Counted from the first letter of the stretch, positions 9,664 through 20,698 are shown. The stretch: 64,000 nucleotides of DNA from Muricea muricata (GCA_963855995.1 OY979716.1:37535624-37599623), one strand, 5' to 3'. Notes: generated by a model not told the origin, from the letters alone. Made by a program: numbers and translations.

Positions 9664-11607
9664 CTACGCAGTTCTCTGACAGCACCTCATGAACGAATCC
9701 GTTTTCATCGAGTGTGCGACCTCGATATGTATGGTGCGACTGGCCATACACGTGAATAACGCCCCGTATTGCTTAACTTCCTTTCTGCCATCCTTAACAT
9801 ACCACGGACCAAAGTAATCGATTGCACTATAGGTGAATGGTGCCACGTCTTCGAGTCTTGACTGCGGTAGGTCTGCCATCTTCTGTTCCCCTACGGTTCC
9901 TCTAAGGCGTCGACAAGTTACACAGTCTGAAATGAACCGTCGAACCACGGTGTTGCCGTTGATGATCCAATAACCATGAGCTTGTAGTTCATTCATAGTT
10001 ATACCTCTGCCACCATGGTGTATTTTCTCGTGGATATAACTAACCACCAACTTTGTGAGGTGTCCAAACTTCGGTAAGATGATAGGTGTTTTCAACGTTT
10101 GCGCAAAGTTAGCTCTCCGTATTTTTCCTCCAACGCTCAGAATACCGTCCGAATCTACAAATGGATCTAGCGTATGAAGAGCGCTGGTTTTCTTCAAAAC
10201 TACTTTCTTCTTCTTGTCTGAAAGACGATTGCTTAACGAAGAATCAGCTTTAATGTCTTTCAGATTCTTTATCTCTCCAGGAAATGCGTCGGATTGCACC
10301 ATCTTAACTATTTCCATCTCTGCTTTCTGCAGTTCGTCAACCGATAACAACGAACTCGCTGAGACCCTTTCTCTGCCTTCGCTTTCGGGCTTTCGATTCA
10401 TTAACTCATCCTTCTTCGTTACTGCTTTCTCCCTTAAATTGTTCTTGTATCTTAGACAGATCGCTACTGCTGCTTTCGCCGTATTCAAACTTGAGAAACG
10501 ATCGAGTCTGCTGAGCATATCGTTCTTCTCTGTTAACACGTTTGCATTTACATTAACTTTCACTTCTGGATCGGCTGGGTCTACCTTACCTTTGATGATA
10601 TCTCCCGTCTGCCAGGTCTCTTCTGAATCTTTCAAAAACTCAGGACCTTCAAGCCACTTGGACTTTTCAACAAACTGCTTGGCCGTCATGCCACGTGATC
10701 CTTCATCTGCTGGATTTTCGGCAGAGTTCACATATCTCCATTGAGATGGTGAAGACAGATCTTGTATCAGTTGAACTCTGTTAGCCACATAAACATGAAA
10801 TCTCTTTGACTCGTTGCAGATGTAGCCCAAGACTACCTTACTATCCGTCCAATAGTACTCTCGTACGCCTTCGTAACTTAACTCATCTTTCAGTGCGTCT
10901 GTCATCTTAGCGGAGACTGTAGCGGCTGCCAACCCAAGTCTCGGGATGCCAACAGTCTTCTTTGGAGCTACTCTCGCCTTTCCCATCAGAAACGAAACAT
11001 GAATGGTCCCATGCTCATCCACTAGTCTCAAATAGGCACATTGACCATACCCGATAGTAGATGCATCTGACATGGTGTGAAGCTGAGCTGATTTGACCTT
11101 TCCAAATTCTGGAGGCTTTAAGCTTCTTTTCACCTTCATGTTTTCGAGCAGGAAAAGTTCATCTCTCCATTTCTTCCATCGCATTCGTGTCGTTTCGTCG
11201 AGAGGCTCATCCCAATCTTGCAGTATCTTCTTTCCCACTAACATTACTGGGGCGATGAATCCAAGGGGGTCATACACCGAGCTGATAGTTGCAAGGATCC
11301 CTCTTCTAGTACAGGGTTGATCTTTAAGCTCTATCCGAAACTGCAGGGTGTCCGACTCGATGCACCAACACACTCCAAGTGCCCGTTCTACTGGTAACTT
11401 ATCTTGCCCTAGGTCTAGGCCCTTGATCTCTTTTGCTCGGTCTTCTTCTGGTACCGACTGGAGTACCTTGCGACTATTACTCACAAACTTGGTTAACGTG
11501 AATCCACCTTTCTTGCACATTGCCTTCATTCCTTGGACCACTTCGATTGCCTTTTCGTCTGCAGGGACAGACTTCAACATGTCATCAACATAAAAGTTGT
11601 GTCTCAA
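9664..11607 (-). pseudogene. Outer BEL/Pao pol: RT end, RNase H, integrase N-terminus
   Basis: A 647-codon open frame. Residues 4-10 hold FYVDDML, the reverse-transcriptase YVDD box. A connection region with VYDPLGFIAP lies near 111. RNase H follows, with TMSDAST (Asp near 181) and YYWTDSKVVLGYI (Asp near 255). Between them the block that normally reads PRLEL reads PRLGLAAA, so the expected RNase H glutamate is glycine. The integrase zinc-binding part has HEKIHHGGRG and CVTCRR, and the first catalytic aspartate is in SAIDYFGPW. The frame ends where a frameshift cuts integrase. The apparent start is just where the frame opens after an upstream lesion, not a true start. Confidence 0.92.
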
Positions 11608-12103
11608 TGTGTCCGCTATATGTCTGTTCCAAATTCTTCCTCGTGGTCATCAGCAGTGCGCTTCAGGGCAAAGTTAGAACATCCTGGCGATGATGCCCCA
11701 CCAAACAAATGTACAGTCGTGTGGTGGTCCACCGGTTCTTTTGTCAAGTCAGAATCGGGCCACCATAGGAATCAAAGGTAGTTTTGATCTGGCTCCGTCA
11801 CTTTGACTTGATAGAACATCTTTTCCACGTCGGCCATCACAGCGATTTTTTCTTCTCTAAATCTTATCAATACCCCTGTTAACTTGCTCATCAAGTCTGG
11901 GCCTTGCAATAAATGATCGTTAAGGGACTCTCCTTGGTAACGAGCCGAGCAGTCAAAGACGACCCGAAGACTTTCAGACAAAAAGTTCGACCCGAAGACG
12001 AACATTTCCCGTGATGTGGTAAGTACCAGACGTGTCCTTCACTCGCTGTTGCATTTTCATCACTTACTTTGGTTGCGTAGCCCTTGCTTATTATGCTGTC
12101 CAT
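11608..12103 (-). pseudogene. Outer BEL/Pao reverse transcriptase, N-terminal part
   Basis: Three frames share one domain. 11891-12103 gives a block ending in VWYLPHHG. 11772-12005 gives [18 protein letters not shown], then [15 protein letters not shown] with the first catalytic aspartate of the polymerase. The next piece, in another frame, gives [21 protein letters not shown] before YVDD. At least two frameshifts and one stop lie here, so the polymerase cannot be made whole. Confidence 0.85.
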
Positions 12104-12118
12104 AAATTTGACATAATC

Positions 12119-13132
12119 TCATCGATACTTGTCATCAGAAAGAAGCCACTTCTTCAGATTCTTTAATCGTTGCTCAGCCTGTGGATGATTATTTGGAAGA
12201 GTTACGTTTTGTTCCTTGAATGGCAATGGCATCTCATAGTGTGAATCTTCACGATGCACGATTCCACTTCCAACTTTCTTCAGAAACTGACGATCGTCCT
12301 TAGAAGTTGCCAGTCCTTTCTCCTTCTCTGAGAAATCCAATTCAAACATTCTTTCCACAGTTTTTGGCACTATTTCTTCCTTAACGTTTCTCTCCGTAAC
12401 GATGCAACCTGAAGACTCGTCCACGCTTTGTACATGCACTCGATTGCAATGGACTGTGACATCATCATCTCTGCTCACTGGACCATTGATATACCAACCA
12501 AGTATGGATCGCACAGCATACGGTTCTGTGTCTTGTCCCTGTATTACTTCTCTTGGACGTAAGGCTTTTGGGCAGTTCAGGCCAATTAGTAGACTAACTT
12601 CTATATCCCCCATATAAGGTGTCAGCTGCTCACTTATCTTCCGCAGGTGATGATACCTTTCAGCTACTTCTGGTCGTGGTATTTCTTCTCGATCTATCAT
12701 TATCTGTTCTCTCGCGTAACTTCTCGGTAGATCCAAATGTACATCTTCTCTCTGGCCATTTATGGCTACTAGGCCATTAACCACCTTCGTTTCAATCTCT
12801 TGAGTTCCGTGCATGGTTGTTAATACCAGTGTGGTGTCCTCACCATCAATACCAAGTCTTTTCATCGTTTCTGTCTTAATAAATGTTCCTCCACTTCCGT
12901 TATCCAATAAGGCATACACCTTGATTCTCTTCTCAGGTTCACTCTTGTGGTATAGCCAGAAAGGTACAATACCCATATTGACAGGAACATCACCAGCCTC
13001 GGTAATGCTGCACGCAGTAAGTCCAGTGTTTACCCGTTCTTGATCATTCCCTTCAACGTTTTCCTTGGATGTAGCTTGGTGCTTCTTGGACTTTGGCTTC
13101 CAGTCAGGATCATGCAGTGCAGAAGGACGCAA
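12119..13132 (-). pseudogene. Outer BEL/Pao aspartic protease region
   Basis: A 337-codon frame holding a retropepsin-like protease of the type fused in BEL/Pao polyproteins. The active-site stretch reads ALLDNGSGGTFI near residue 85, with DNGS in place of the common DTG/DSG; this variant is usual for the family. Conserved blocks such as LLIGLNCPKAL and VRSILGWYINGP follow, then a linker to the reverse transcriptase (HYEMPLPFK). The frame overlaps the gag piece by 23 bp in a different frame, which marks a junction or frameshift. No zinc knuckle precedes the protease, unlike in the inner element. Confidence 0.85.
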
Positions 13133-13925
13133 CTTTGAAAGGACCTCCGAAATGTTTCTTTAGCAAGTCTCTAGCTTGACCATACGAATCATTAGATTTC
13201 ATTTGAATACATCCCTTAATTACCTCTTTAGCCTTTCCGGTAGTGTATTGGTCTAGGAAATATAGCCTTTCAATTGGGCTCTCCACCTTCGATTCAATTA
13301 GTGACTCAAACGCATTGATTAATCTTGAATATTCCATTGGATTGCCCGAGAAGGTAGGAGGTTTATGAGATGAAAGTGAACTTCGAACTTGTTGCACCAT
13401 AATCATTTCTGAAATGCTAGCTTGCTTCCTTTGAACATTAAGGAATTCGTCATACATACTGTTATTCAATAGCAGTGTTTGCCCAATATCTTGACCAGGG
13501 GGTTCAGGGCTTGGTTGGGAGTTCGATGAAACTTGAAATTCTGTTCGTTCATCTTGCTTAAGGTTGAATGGTAAAGCTTCTGGGTTTATTGTAGAGGGTT
13601 CTTCAATTTTACTTGTACTGGTTGTTGCAGGTTTGGGACTGGAAGGAGTTTCGGGGGCTAAGGACTCTGCTGGTTCACGATTTACCACAGTAGACTGTAC
13701 TATTGGGCTTGCATGAATTGTTTTACTCTTTACCTCAGGTGTCGACTCAGAAGGATCCAGTAAACCATTACCAACTGGTGTAGGTTTAGGTATATAATTA
13801 TGAGGGGGTAGGGTATAATTTACCTGGCTGGTGGCAAATTTACTGTTCGGCTCTTCAAACTGATTACATTCTCCATATTCAAACTGTTCGTAAACATTTT
13901 CTTCAGCCTTTGCCTGCGCAATCAT
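13110..13925 (-). pseudogene. Outer BEL/Pao gag, middle part
   Basis: This 271-codon frame continues the gag reading interrupted at 19913. It has a proline/serine/threonine-rich stretch (residues about 50-150), then the gag core with PPTFSGNPMEYSRLINAFE and SPIERLYFLDQYTTGKAKE. The frame collapses after KKHFGGPFKVAS. Related gags run on for a few hundred residues and end with CCHC zinc knuckles; these are absent, so a large deletion between gag and protease is likely. Confidence 0.85.
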
Positions 13926-13947
13926 TCGCCTTAGTTCGAGTTCCTAT

Positions 13948-14070
13948 TGTAATAAACATTCGATTTATTCGCCATATTTTTTGTTACATTAATTTCAAGG
14001 GTGTGGTTAGTTATTAGTAATGTCAACGTAGAGTTTCCGGTTAGTGATATATACAAAACAATTTATTACA
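13948..14070 (-). repeat. Inner BEL/Pao 3' LTR (123 bp)
   Basis: Begins TGTAATAAAC and ends TTATTACA. The first and last 8 bases form an inverted repeat. Identical to 19783-19908 except for a missing TTA. A 9-bp palindrome (TGATCACCC/GGGTGATCA, 14082-14100) lies just inside it. Confidence 0.95.
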
Positions 14071-14176
14071 CTGCCCGAGGTTGATCACCCTGGGTGATCA
14101 AAGTTCCAAATTCCCTAATTTTCAATATGAATCACCGTCCCATAATAAATTTAATGATTGTTATAACCCAACAAAG

Positions 14177-15890
14177 TTATTTGACATTTGAATATCTTCT
14201 TCTTGCTTCTCCAACGATGGCACTTATTCGCCTAGGTAGACTATTTTGTTCTTCTTCGTCGTCGTTCCCCGTCCTGTCGATGTTCCTTTTACTGGAGTCA
14301 TCAGCGATTTGGTTTTCGTTGTATCGTACCTCGATTGGAATAAGTTGCTGTATGACTCTTTTTAACAAAACTGGTTTTCTTGTGTCGCTACCGACTTTCA
14401 CAACAGCTGATCGTATTGCTCCATCTCTTCCAGGTAATAGTTCTACTATTTTCGCCAATTTCCAAAAATTTCTCGAAGTTGAATCGTTTTTGAGTATAAC
14501 GATGTCACCAACAGATATGTCTGGTTTCTTATCTTGTCTTGACTTTGTCTTATGACTCTCTCGTAAACTTAAAAGATAGTCTCGTCTCCATCTTTCAAGA
14601 AATTGTTGCAACAAATGTCGATGATGACGCGATCGTCTTGTGAGCGTTTGATTTGTACTTACGACATCGTAATGTCGACAGTTTGGAACCGTCGAGATTG
14701 ACCTTCCATTAATTAAATGGGAAGGAGTTAAGGCATAACTTACAGCTTCTTTGTCATCATAAACATACGTTATGGGACGCGAATTGATAACTCTTTCTAC
14801 TTCAACTAACAATGTGTTCATATCATCATAGTTGAGCGTTGATCTGCCTAACATTTTCTTAAGAGTTTGTTTCACCATCTTTACCATTCGTTCCCAGTAT
14901 CCTCCCCACCAAGGAGCTTTAGGAGGAATGAATTGCCACGATATTCGATGATTAATCATATAATTATGCAGTACATTGGATCTGGTAAATCGTTGAAGCT
15001 CTTTGGCCGCCCGTTTAAACGTCTGGGCATTGTCAGTCCGAATGGTTGAGGGCAGTCCTCTTCTCGCAGTAAATCGACGAAATGCCAGGAAGAAAGCGTC
15101 CACGTTCAAGCTCGTTGTTAATTCCAAGTGTATCCCACGCGTTGAAGCACAGGTAAACAAGCAAATATATGCTTTGTAAGTGGTTTCTTGTGGATTCTCT
15201 TTACGTATGAAAAGTGGGCCAGCAAAGTCAATCCCTGTATGGGAGAACGGAGGATCTTCGGATACTCGCGTTTCAGGGAGGTCGGGTATACTTCTCGGGT
15301 TGTAGGGAACACCTTCGATCTTTTTGCATAGAACACATGCATGTAGGACGCGTTTTACTGTTTCACGTCCACATATAATCCAATATTTTTCTCTCAGCGA
15401 AGAAAGAGTGATGTTAGTCCCACTGTGAAATGTTCGTTCATGATTGTCTATGACGACAAGATCTGTAAAGTGATGTTTTGTTGGCAGGATAATTGGATTT
15501 TTTGAACTGTTCGACAAAGGGGCGTTGTTTAGTCGTCCTTTACATCGTAGTATTCCACAGCTGTCTAAATATAATCCAAATTGCGTTACGTAGATAGGTG
15601 GAGCTGTTCTCTTGTTTTCCTTTAAGAATTCCATTTCTTTACTAAAGACTTTTGCTTGGATGCTCTTAAGGAAACGGTTCTCTGCTTCATCAATTTCACA
15701 GGAGGTCAATTCGTTCACTGTTTTTTCCGTTTTCTGAATTGAACATCGTAAATTTTTAACGAATCGTAAAACGTACGCCGTTATTCGTAACACTTTGCTC
15801 AGGTTGTTGTGACGACAACAATCGATGACTTGATCGAGGTCTGTTGTAGCGTAATTTCTGTTGCCATTTACAAGTGAATGACTGACGTTG
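14177..15890 (-). pseudogene. Inner BEL/Pao integrase
   Basis: The long frame 14177-15793 extends upstream without a stop to about 15885. The zinc-binding part has NHERTFHSGTN and CVLCKK. The catalytic core has HTGIDFAGPLF (Asp), TIRTDNAQTF (Asp) and WGGYWERMVK (Glu), the complete DDE set, followed by a C-terminal module with SVGDIVILKND. It joins element DNA to the host. A frameshift near 15880 cuts it from the RNase H frame, where the other frame reads EIVKEHPTS before a stop. All catalytic residues are present, so loss is recent. Confidence 0.92.
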
Positions 15891-16028
15891 GGTGTTCCTT
15901 TACGATTTCAACAAATGCTTCTTTGTCGCACGTGACACCTTCGGGAAAGATTGGCCATTCGTTTTTGGCACCGTATAAGAACTTTGGACCATTCCACCAG
16001 ACTTTACTTTCGAGTAACTCTCGTCCTT

Positions 16029-19000
16029 TTAAACCGCGAGATGGCAAGTCAGCCGGATTAAGTTTTCCAGGGCAAAATCTCTTCTCAGGATTTCTTCCAC
16101 TCTATGTCGAACATACTGTTTCCACACTTTGTTATTTTTGATCCAAAACAAAGTTGTCAACGAATCAGTCCAGTATACAGTTTCAATCTCTTTCGTAGAT
16201 GGCAATGCATTTTTGACAGAGTTGACTAGTCGTACAAGGATTGTGGCTCCTAAAAGTTCCAATCTTGGAATGCTTTGTTGTTTGGTTGGCGCAACTTTCG
16301 TTTTAGACGAAATAAGTCGAACATCAATACTTCCATCATCGTAAATAGATCTCATATACACCACTGCCGCGTAGGCTCGTTTAGAAGCGTCACTAAATCC
16401 GTGTAATTGTATCCTTATTGGTTGCTTCTCTACGCTGAAATAACATCTCGGTACTTGAATTTGACTTAAACATTCCAACTGCTCTAGGAATGAAAGCCAC
16501 TTAAGATGCGCATCTCCACTCAATGTTTCGTCCCAATCGACTTTTTCATTGCATAAATCTTTGAAAAGGATCTTCATCGTGATTGTAAACGGACTCAAAA
16601 GTCCCAAGGGATCATATACTTTCGCTGTGATTTTTAAAAGTGATCTTTTTGTTGCAGGAAGTGTTCTGGCGTACTGCAGCAGATCGTCAAAGTTGAAATA
16701 AAGTTTGTCTGTTTTAGCGTTCCATCGTGATCCTAAAACTTTAACTTGGACTTCATCATCGGGTGTTGTTGGACCAAATGATGTTTTCACGTAAGACTGG
16801 TTTTCTTCGACGACATTCTTTTCAATACTTATATCATTAGTGTCCTGAGATGTATCAACTTCGCAGTTCTGGATCTTCTTCAGGACGGTTTTGGAATTTG
16901 AGTTCCATTTTCTGAGATTGAAACCTCCTTTACTCATGATATTCTTCGTATCTTGATACATTTTGAATGCTTTCTCTTCGCACTCTTGTCCCGACAGGAA
17001 GTCGTCAACGTACAATGAATTCTTTATAATATCGACTATTTCGCTCGCCTCTGGGTGAGTTTCTTTCAATTTATCAAGGTGGTAAGTGATCGTCGCTCCG
17101 AGTATCGCTGGTGAGGGCCGCAAACCAAACACAAGACGACAAAAACGCATTTCTAATATCTCTGAGTTTAAGTCCCCCGGATCTTTCAGCCAAAAAAACC
17201 GTAACATATCTCTGTTCGATGGATCAATTGAAATCATAAGGAAAGCTTTCTCTATATCTGCTGTTAACGCGATTGGGTTCCATCGGAATTTCAACAAAAC
17301 GTCAAAAAGGTGAGGAATGAAATTCGGTCCCGTCAGCAAGGAATCGTTAAGTGAAATCTTAGCGTCGTCTGGTTTCGCGGACCCATCATAAACTACTCTT
17401 AGTTTCGTTGTTTTCCGGTCAGTGCGAATAACACAATGATGAGGCATATAATGAACTCCCACGTCTTCTTTGTTGTTTCCCATGCACTCTTCGATCGGTA
17501 TCTCCTCTACAATACCACTTCGTTTCTGTTCGTTAATAATATTCTCGTATTCTCGCAATAATTCGGGCTCTTTTATCAATTTCTTCTGTATTGATTTAAG
17601 TCTGTTGCGACAAAGTTCGTAATGATTCGATTCTGGCCGACATCCATCTTTCCAAGGTAATCCTACTTCGTATCGCGTTCCATCAAACTTTATGTCTTCT
17701 AAAAATTGATCTTGTTGTGTATCACCGTTTAGCTCGGGATCAAAAATACCGATTGATTCTGTTGTCCAAAACTGCTTTAGACATTCTACCAAGGCATCGT
17801 TTTCGTTTGCAGTAAGAAAGTTGTCACTTTCACCCGCGATGATCAGATTTGATGTGATTTTGCCTTCATCTGAAACATATCCATCTGTGGGACCCGATAA
17901 AAGCCAGCCAAATTTGCTTCGAACGGCGACAGGACCAGTCTCTCCACGAATTGTATCTCCACTAACCATGTGCCAATAAAAGTCGGAACCGATTAAAATG
18001 TCAATATGTGATTCATTATCTTCGTCTATGGGGTCAGCAAGTTCCAGTCCTTCCAAATGAGAATAGTCTATGTTTGCTGCGGATGGTAAAGGAGAACAGA
18101 TCACCGGTACACTTAGCGCAGTCAAATGTATTCGCTCACCACTGGAATTCTCAAGGAGGAGTTCAACATTGTTGCACGTTTGCCTTTTAAACTTGTTGTC
18201 TCCAAATGTGTTGAGTTGTATCGATTCGGATTTCTTAGGCTTTAACCGTAGTCTACGTTGCAAATTGTTCGTTATATAAGTTCTCTGACTTCCGCTATCA
18301 AACAGAATTCTTACTTTTGCACTTGTAGATCCATCTTCGCTGTATGCTTGTGCTTTCGCCGTCTGTAGTAATACCTTTCCTTTATTTCGATACATTGATG
18401 TTGTTGTAACAGTCGGTTTGATCTCTGATTTATCATCGTTCCGTTTTCGTTGAGCATCTTCACCCCCCGATTTATCTTCCTTTGCACTGTCACGAACAGA
18501 GAAACAGATTGATTGATGATGTCTTTTGTTACAGTGACGGCAGTTTTTATTTACTGTACAATCCTTAACCTGATGTCCCTTTCGGATACAGTTGAAACAT
18601 CTATCGTTCTGTCGTAAAATATCTTTTCGCTCACGAGCATCCTTTACTATATCACATGAAGCAGAATAGTGTTCTCCTTTGCAATACACACATTGTAACT
18701 TAAAAGACTCGTTGCTTCTGGCTGTCAAGGCACTTGCTGATCCAGAATTAGGTCTGCTATATGGAGGCGATTTGTTGTCATTAGTCTTGATCCTTTCGCT
18801 AGCTTCTCGGACTTCGATTTCTCGTTTTATAGCTTGTAATAACTCATCTATTTTCCACGTTTCGTCGTTCACTTTGCGAGTAATCTGAATGCGAATATCG
18901 TTGGGAAGTTTCGACATAATTATTGGAATTAATAGGCTGCCATATTGCTCGGACGACACGCCCAAAGATTGTAAACCTCTAACATGAACACTCACTTTAT

Positions 19001-19679
19001 CATAAAATAATCGCAACGAGTTGACTCGATCATTGCATACTTGTAATTTCAAAAGTTCGTCCATATGTGCAGATATTATAGCTTGTGGTTTAGAAAATCG
19101 ATCCTTTAAAATCTCTATAGCTGCATGATAATTTAACTCAGTTAAAGGCAGTCCGTGTATTGCTCGTGCTGCGTTTCCTTCCAGTAAGGAATTCAAATAA
19201 TTGAATTTGTCAATTGTAGATATGTCGTTGTTTTCGTGAATTGAAGCGTTAAAACTGTCCCAAAAACTATTCCATTTCGTTAGCTCACCTTTAAATCGTG
19301 GCATCGTCAGTTTTGGTAATCGAACTTTCGCATATCCTTGCCCTCCTTCACTTTGAGACATACTTTGCGTTTCTTGAGCGGTCACTTCGACTTGATTGTT
19401 TACATTTACTGTAGGCGATTGTTGCATTTGCTGTCTTCGCTTTGCTTCTTTAATTTTTCGTTGACAATCGATAATTTGTGCCACAATCTCTTCTGATTCC
19501 TTAACTTCATTGTTTATAGCTGTCAGTTCGCATATATTTAAGATTTCCTGATCGATTTCTTTCAAGGATTTTAGTTTATTTTCCAGTAGAGTATTTATAA
19601 CTTCGATTCGTCCGCTTTGAATTTCGCTTAAACTGTCCACACAAGTGAGTTCGTTCGCTTCTCCTAATAAATCGTCCAC
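16029..19679 (-). CDS. Inner BEL/Pao gag-protease-RT-RNase H polyprotein
   Basis: One open frame of 1216 codons from an ATG about 100 bp after the 5' LTR. Gag core is at residues 115-290 (LPKLTMPRFKGELTKWNSFW), followed by cysteine/histidine clusters at about 330-342 (CVYCKGEHYSASC) and 361-374 (CFNCIRKGHQVKDC). The protease DSGS is at 461, RT motif A ALTADIEKAF near 808, YVDD at 890-893, and RNase H FSDAS near 1097, PRLEL near 1139 and YWTDS near 1171. Gag and pol share one frame, as in many BEL/Pao elements. The last 16 residues are out of frame after a frameshift near 16080, after which another frame shows the expected continuation. Apart from that, no lesion is seen. Confidence 0.95.
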   Translation of the reverse strand: MDDLLGEANELTCVDSLSEIQSGRIEVINTLLENKLKSLKEIDQEILNICELTAINNEVKESEEIVAQIIDCQRKIKEAKRRQQMQQSPTVNVNNQVEVTAQETQSMSQSEGGQGYAKVRLPKLTMPRFKGELTKWNSFWDSFNASIHENNDISTIDKFNYLNSLLEGNAARAIHGLPLTELNYHAAIEILKDRFSKPQAIISAHMDELLKLQVCNDRVNSLRLFYDKVSVHVRGLQSLGVSSEQYGSLLIPIIMSKLPNDIRIQITRKVNDETWKIDELLQAIKREIEVREASERIKTNDNKSPPYSRPNSGSASALTARSNESFKLQCVYCKGEHYSASCDIVKDARERKDILRQNDRCFNCIRKGHQVKDCTVNKNCRHCNKRHHQSICFSVRDSAKEDKSGGEDAQRKRNDDKSEIKPTVTTTSMYRNKGKVLLQTAKAQAYSEDGSTSAKVRILFDSGSQRTYITNNLQRRLRLKPKKSESIQLNTFGDNKFKRQTCNNVELLLENSSGERIHLTALSVPVICSPLPSAANIDYSHLEGLELADPIDEDNESHIDILIGSDFYWHMVSGDTIRGETGPVAVRSKFGWLLSGPTDGYVSDEGKITSNLIIAGESDNFLTANENDALVECLKQFWTTESIGIFDPELNGDTQQDQFLEDIKFDGTRYEVGLPWKDGCRPESNHYELCRNRLKSIQKKLIKEPELLREYENIINEQKRSGIVEEIPIEECMGNNKEDVGVHYMPHHCVIRTDRKTTKLRVVYDGSAKPDDAKISLNDSLLTGPNFIPHLFDVLLKFRWNPIALTADIEKAFLMISIDPSNRDMLRFFWLKDPGDLNSEILEMRFCRLVFGLRPSPAILGATITYHLDKLKETHPEASEIVDIIKNSLYVDDFLSGQECEEKAFKMYQDTKNIMSKGGFNLRKWNSNSKTVLKKIQNCEVDTSQDTNDISIEKNVVEENQSYVKTSFGPTTPDDEVQVKVLGSRWNAKTDKLYFNFDDLLQYARTLPATKRSLLKITAKVYDPLGLLSPFTITMKILFKDLCNEKVDWDETLSGDAHLKWLSFLEQLECLSQIQVPRCYFSVEKQPIRIQLHGFSDASKRAYAAVVYMRSIYDDGSIDVRLISSKTKVAPTKQQSIPRLELLGATILVRLVNSVKNALPSTKEIETVYWTDSLTTLFWIKNNKVWKQYVRHRVEEILRRDFALENLIRLTCHLAV

Positions 19680-19760
19680 AACGCCTGTGACTAATTCGAA
19701 TCGCTTTTAATCGTTTAAATTTTTTTGCCTCGGCCATATTATATCGTTTCAAGAGTCGAA

Positions 19761-19782
19761 AAGGGCCCCACGTTGGGCGCCA
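19761..19782 (-). other. Primer-binding site of inner BEL/Pao
   Basis: Read on the minus strand, TGGCGCCCAACGTGGGGC follows the 5' LTR with no gap. TGG matches the CCA end of a tRNA and the position is exact for a primer-binding site. I do not assign the tRNA. Confidence 0.8.
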
Positions 19783-19908
19783 TGTAATAAACATTCGATT
19801 TATTCGCCATATTTTTTGTTACATTAATTTCAAGGGTGTGGTTAGTTATTAGTAATGTCAACGTATTAGAGTTTCCGGTTAGTGATATATACAAAACAAT
19901 TTATTACA
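19783..19908 (-). repeat. Inner BEL/Pao 5' LTR (126 bp)
   Basis: Begins TGTAATAAAC and ends TTATTACA. It carries three more bases than the other copy and is otherwise identical. As the 5' LTR it should hold the promoter, though 126 bp leaves little room for U3 and R. Confidence 0.95.
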
Positions 19909-19913
19909 CCTAT

Positions 19914-20698
19914 GCTGCCATCTTTAAGGCTTGTTTTTCTTTCAAAAATGCTGCTTTAGCTTCTAGTGAAGCTGTTTTTTCTTTAGCTTGAATTAGTTGT
20001 GATCGATTAGAAGATCTGGATGCATATGAACGCATTGAGTGGGAGTACTTAGATTTCACTGAGCTTCTAGAGAATTCTTCGTTTAAATATTCCTTTGCTT
20101 CATGTAAATATTCAACCACGCTTTGTTTGAATGTAAATACTTCTTTATCATGTATATCAAACCACTCAGTAGCTTGTCACATTTCATCATCACTGTTCAG
20201 TTCTTGTACGTAATTTTGGTTAATACCGTGCATCAAGGCGAACAGCTCGTCTAGTTCTTTTAATTTTATATGCACAAGTTTTCGGTTTGAAAAACTTGAC
20301 AGAAGTGGTTTAATCTTGTTAATTTGTCTAGTGACATTAGATAATGCACTTTTCCGATCGTTTTTAATTTTTTCCAATATATATTGCCTACCTTTTTCTG
20401 TGGGCATTTTATTGCAAGCGCCGTATATCTCCTTTTCGTCATTTTCCGATCTTGGGAGTCCTGTATTTACATTATCCGCTGTCCATTCTTCGTATCGTTT
20501 CGCTGGCTCACCCACGCTCGCTAACGTTGTCAAAACGTTTGCCGCCTCGGTTTCCCGTGTAATTTCCAAGTCTTTGAGAGCATTTCCAGCTTCCTTTCCG
20601 TAGTCCTTTCGGATAGCTGGCCTTTGAAGTTCTCCTGTGCCGAATTGGGCGTCCTTTGCACCTTCGTCTGTGTGTTCTAGCCCTTGTTTTTCATCCAT
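19914..20698 (-). pseudogene. Outer BEL/Pao gag, N-terminal part
   Basis: Starts at the ATG 33 bp after the 5' LTR. The frame reads MDEKQGLEHTDEGAKDAQFG, includes a helical acidic region (IKLKELDELFALMHG), meets a TGA at 20177-20179, and continues in the same frame through a coiled-coil-like stretch rich in Ala, Lys and Glu (KEKTASLEAKAAFLKEKQAL). It is then cut by the inner element. At the insertion site there is an in-frame TAG that lies inside the duplicated CCTAT word (ATAGG on this strand). Both stops would end gag, so the protein was broken before or around the nested insertion. Confidence 0.85.

Larger units (their letters stand above)
13943..19913 (-). mobile_element. BEL/Pao LTR retrotransposon (inner, younger), inserted in gag of the outer element
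   Basis: The element runs 13948-19908 and is flanked by CCTAT at 13943-13947 and 19909-19913, a 5-bp target duplication cut from the outer element's gag. The LTRs are 123 and 126 bp and differ only by one TTA indel. On the minus strand the order is 5' LTR, primer-binding site directly adjacent, gag-pol of about 1200 codons, integrase, 3' LTR. Two frameshifts (near 16080 and 15880) interrupt pol; otherwise it is nearly intact. Very short LTRs are unusual but match each other and the duplication exactly. Confidence 0.95.

Noticed and set aside
10214..10744. Plus-strand 176-codon open frame
   Set aside because: Antisense shadow of the outer BEL/Pao pol gene.
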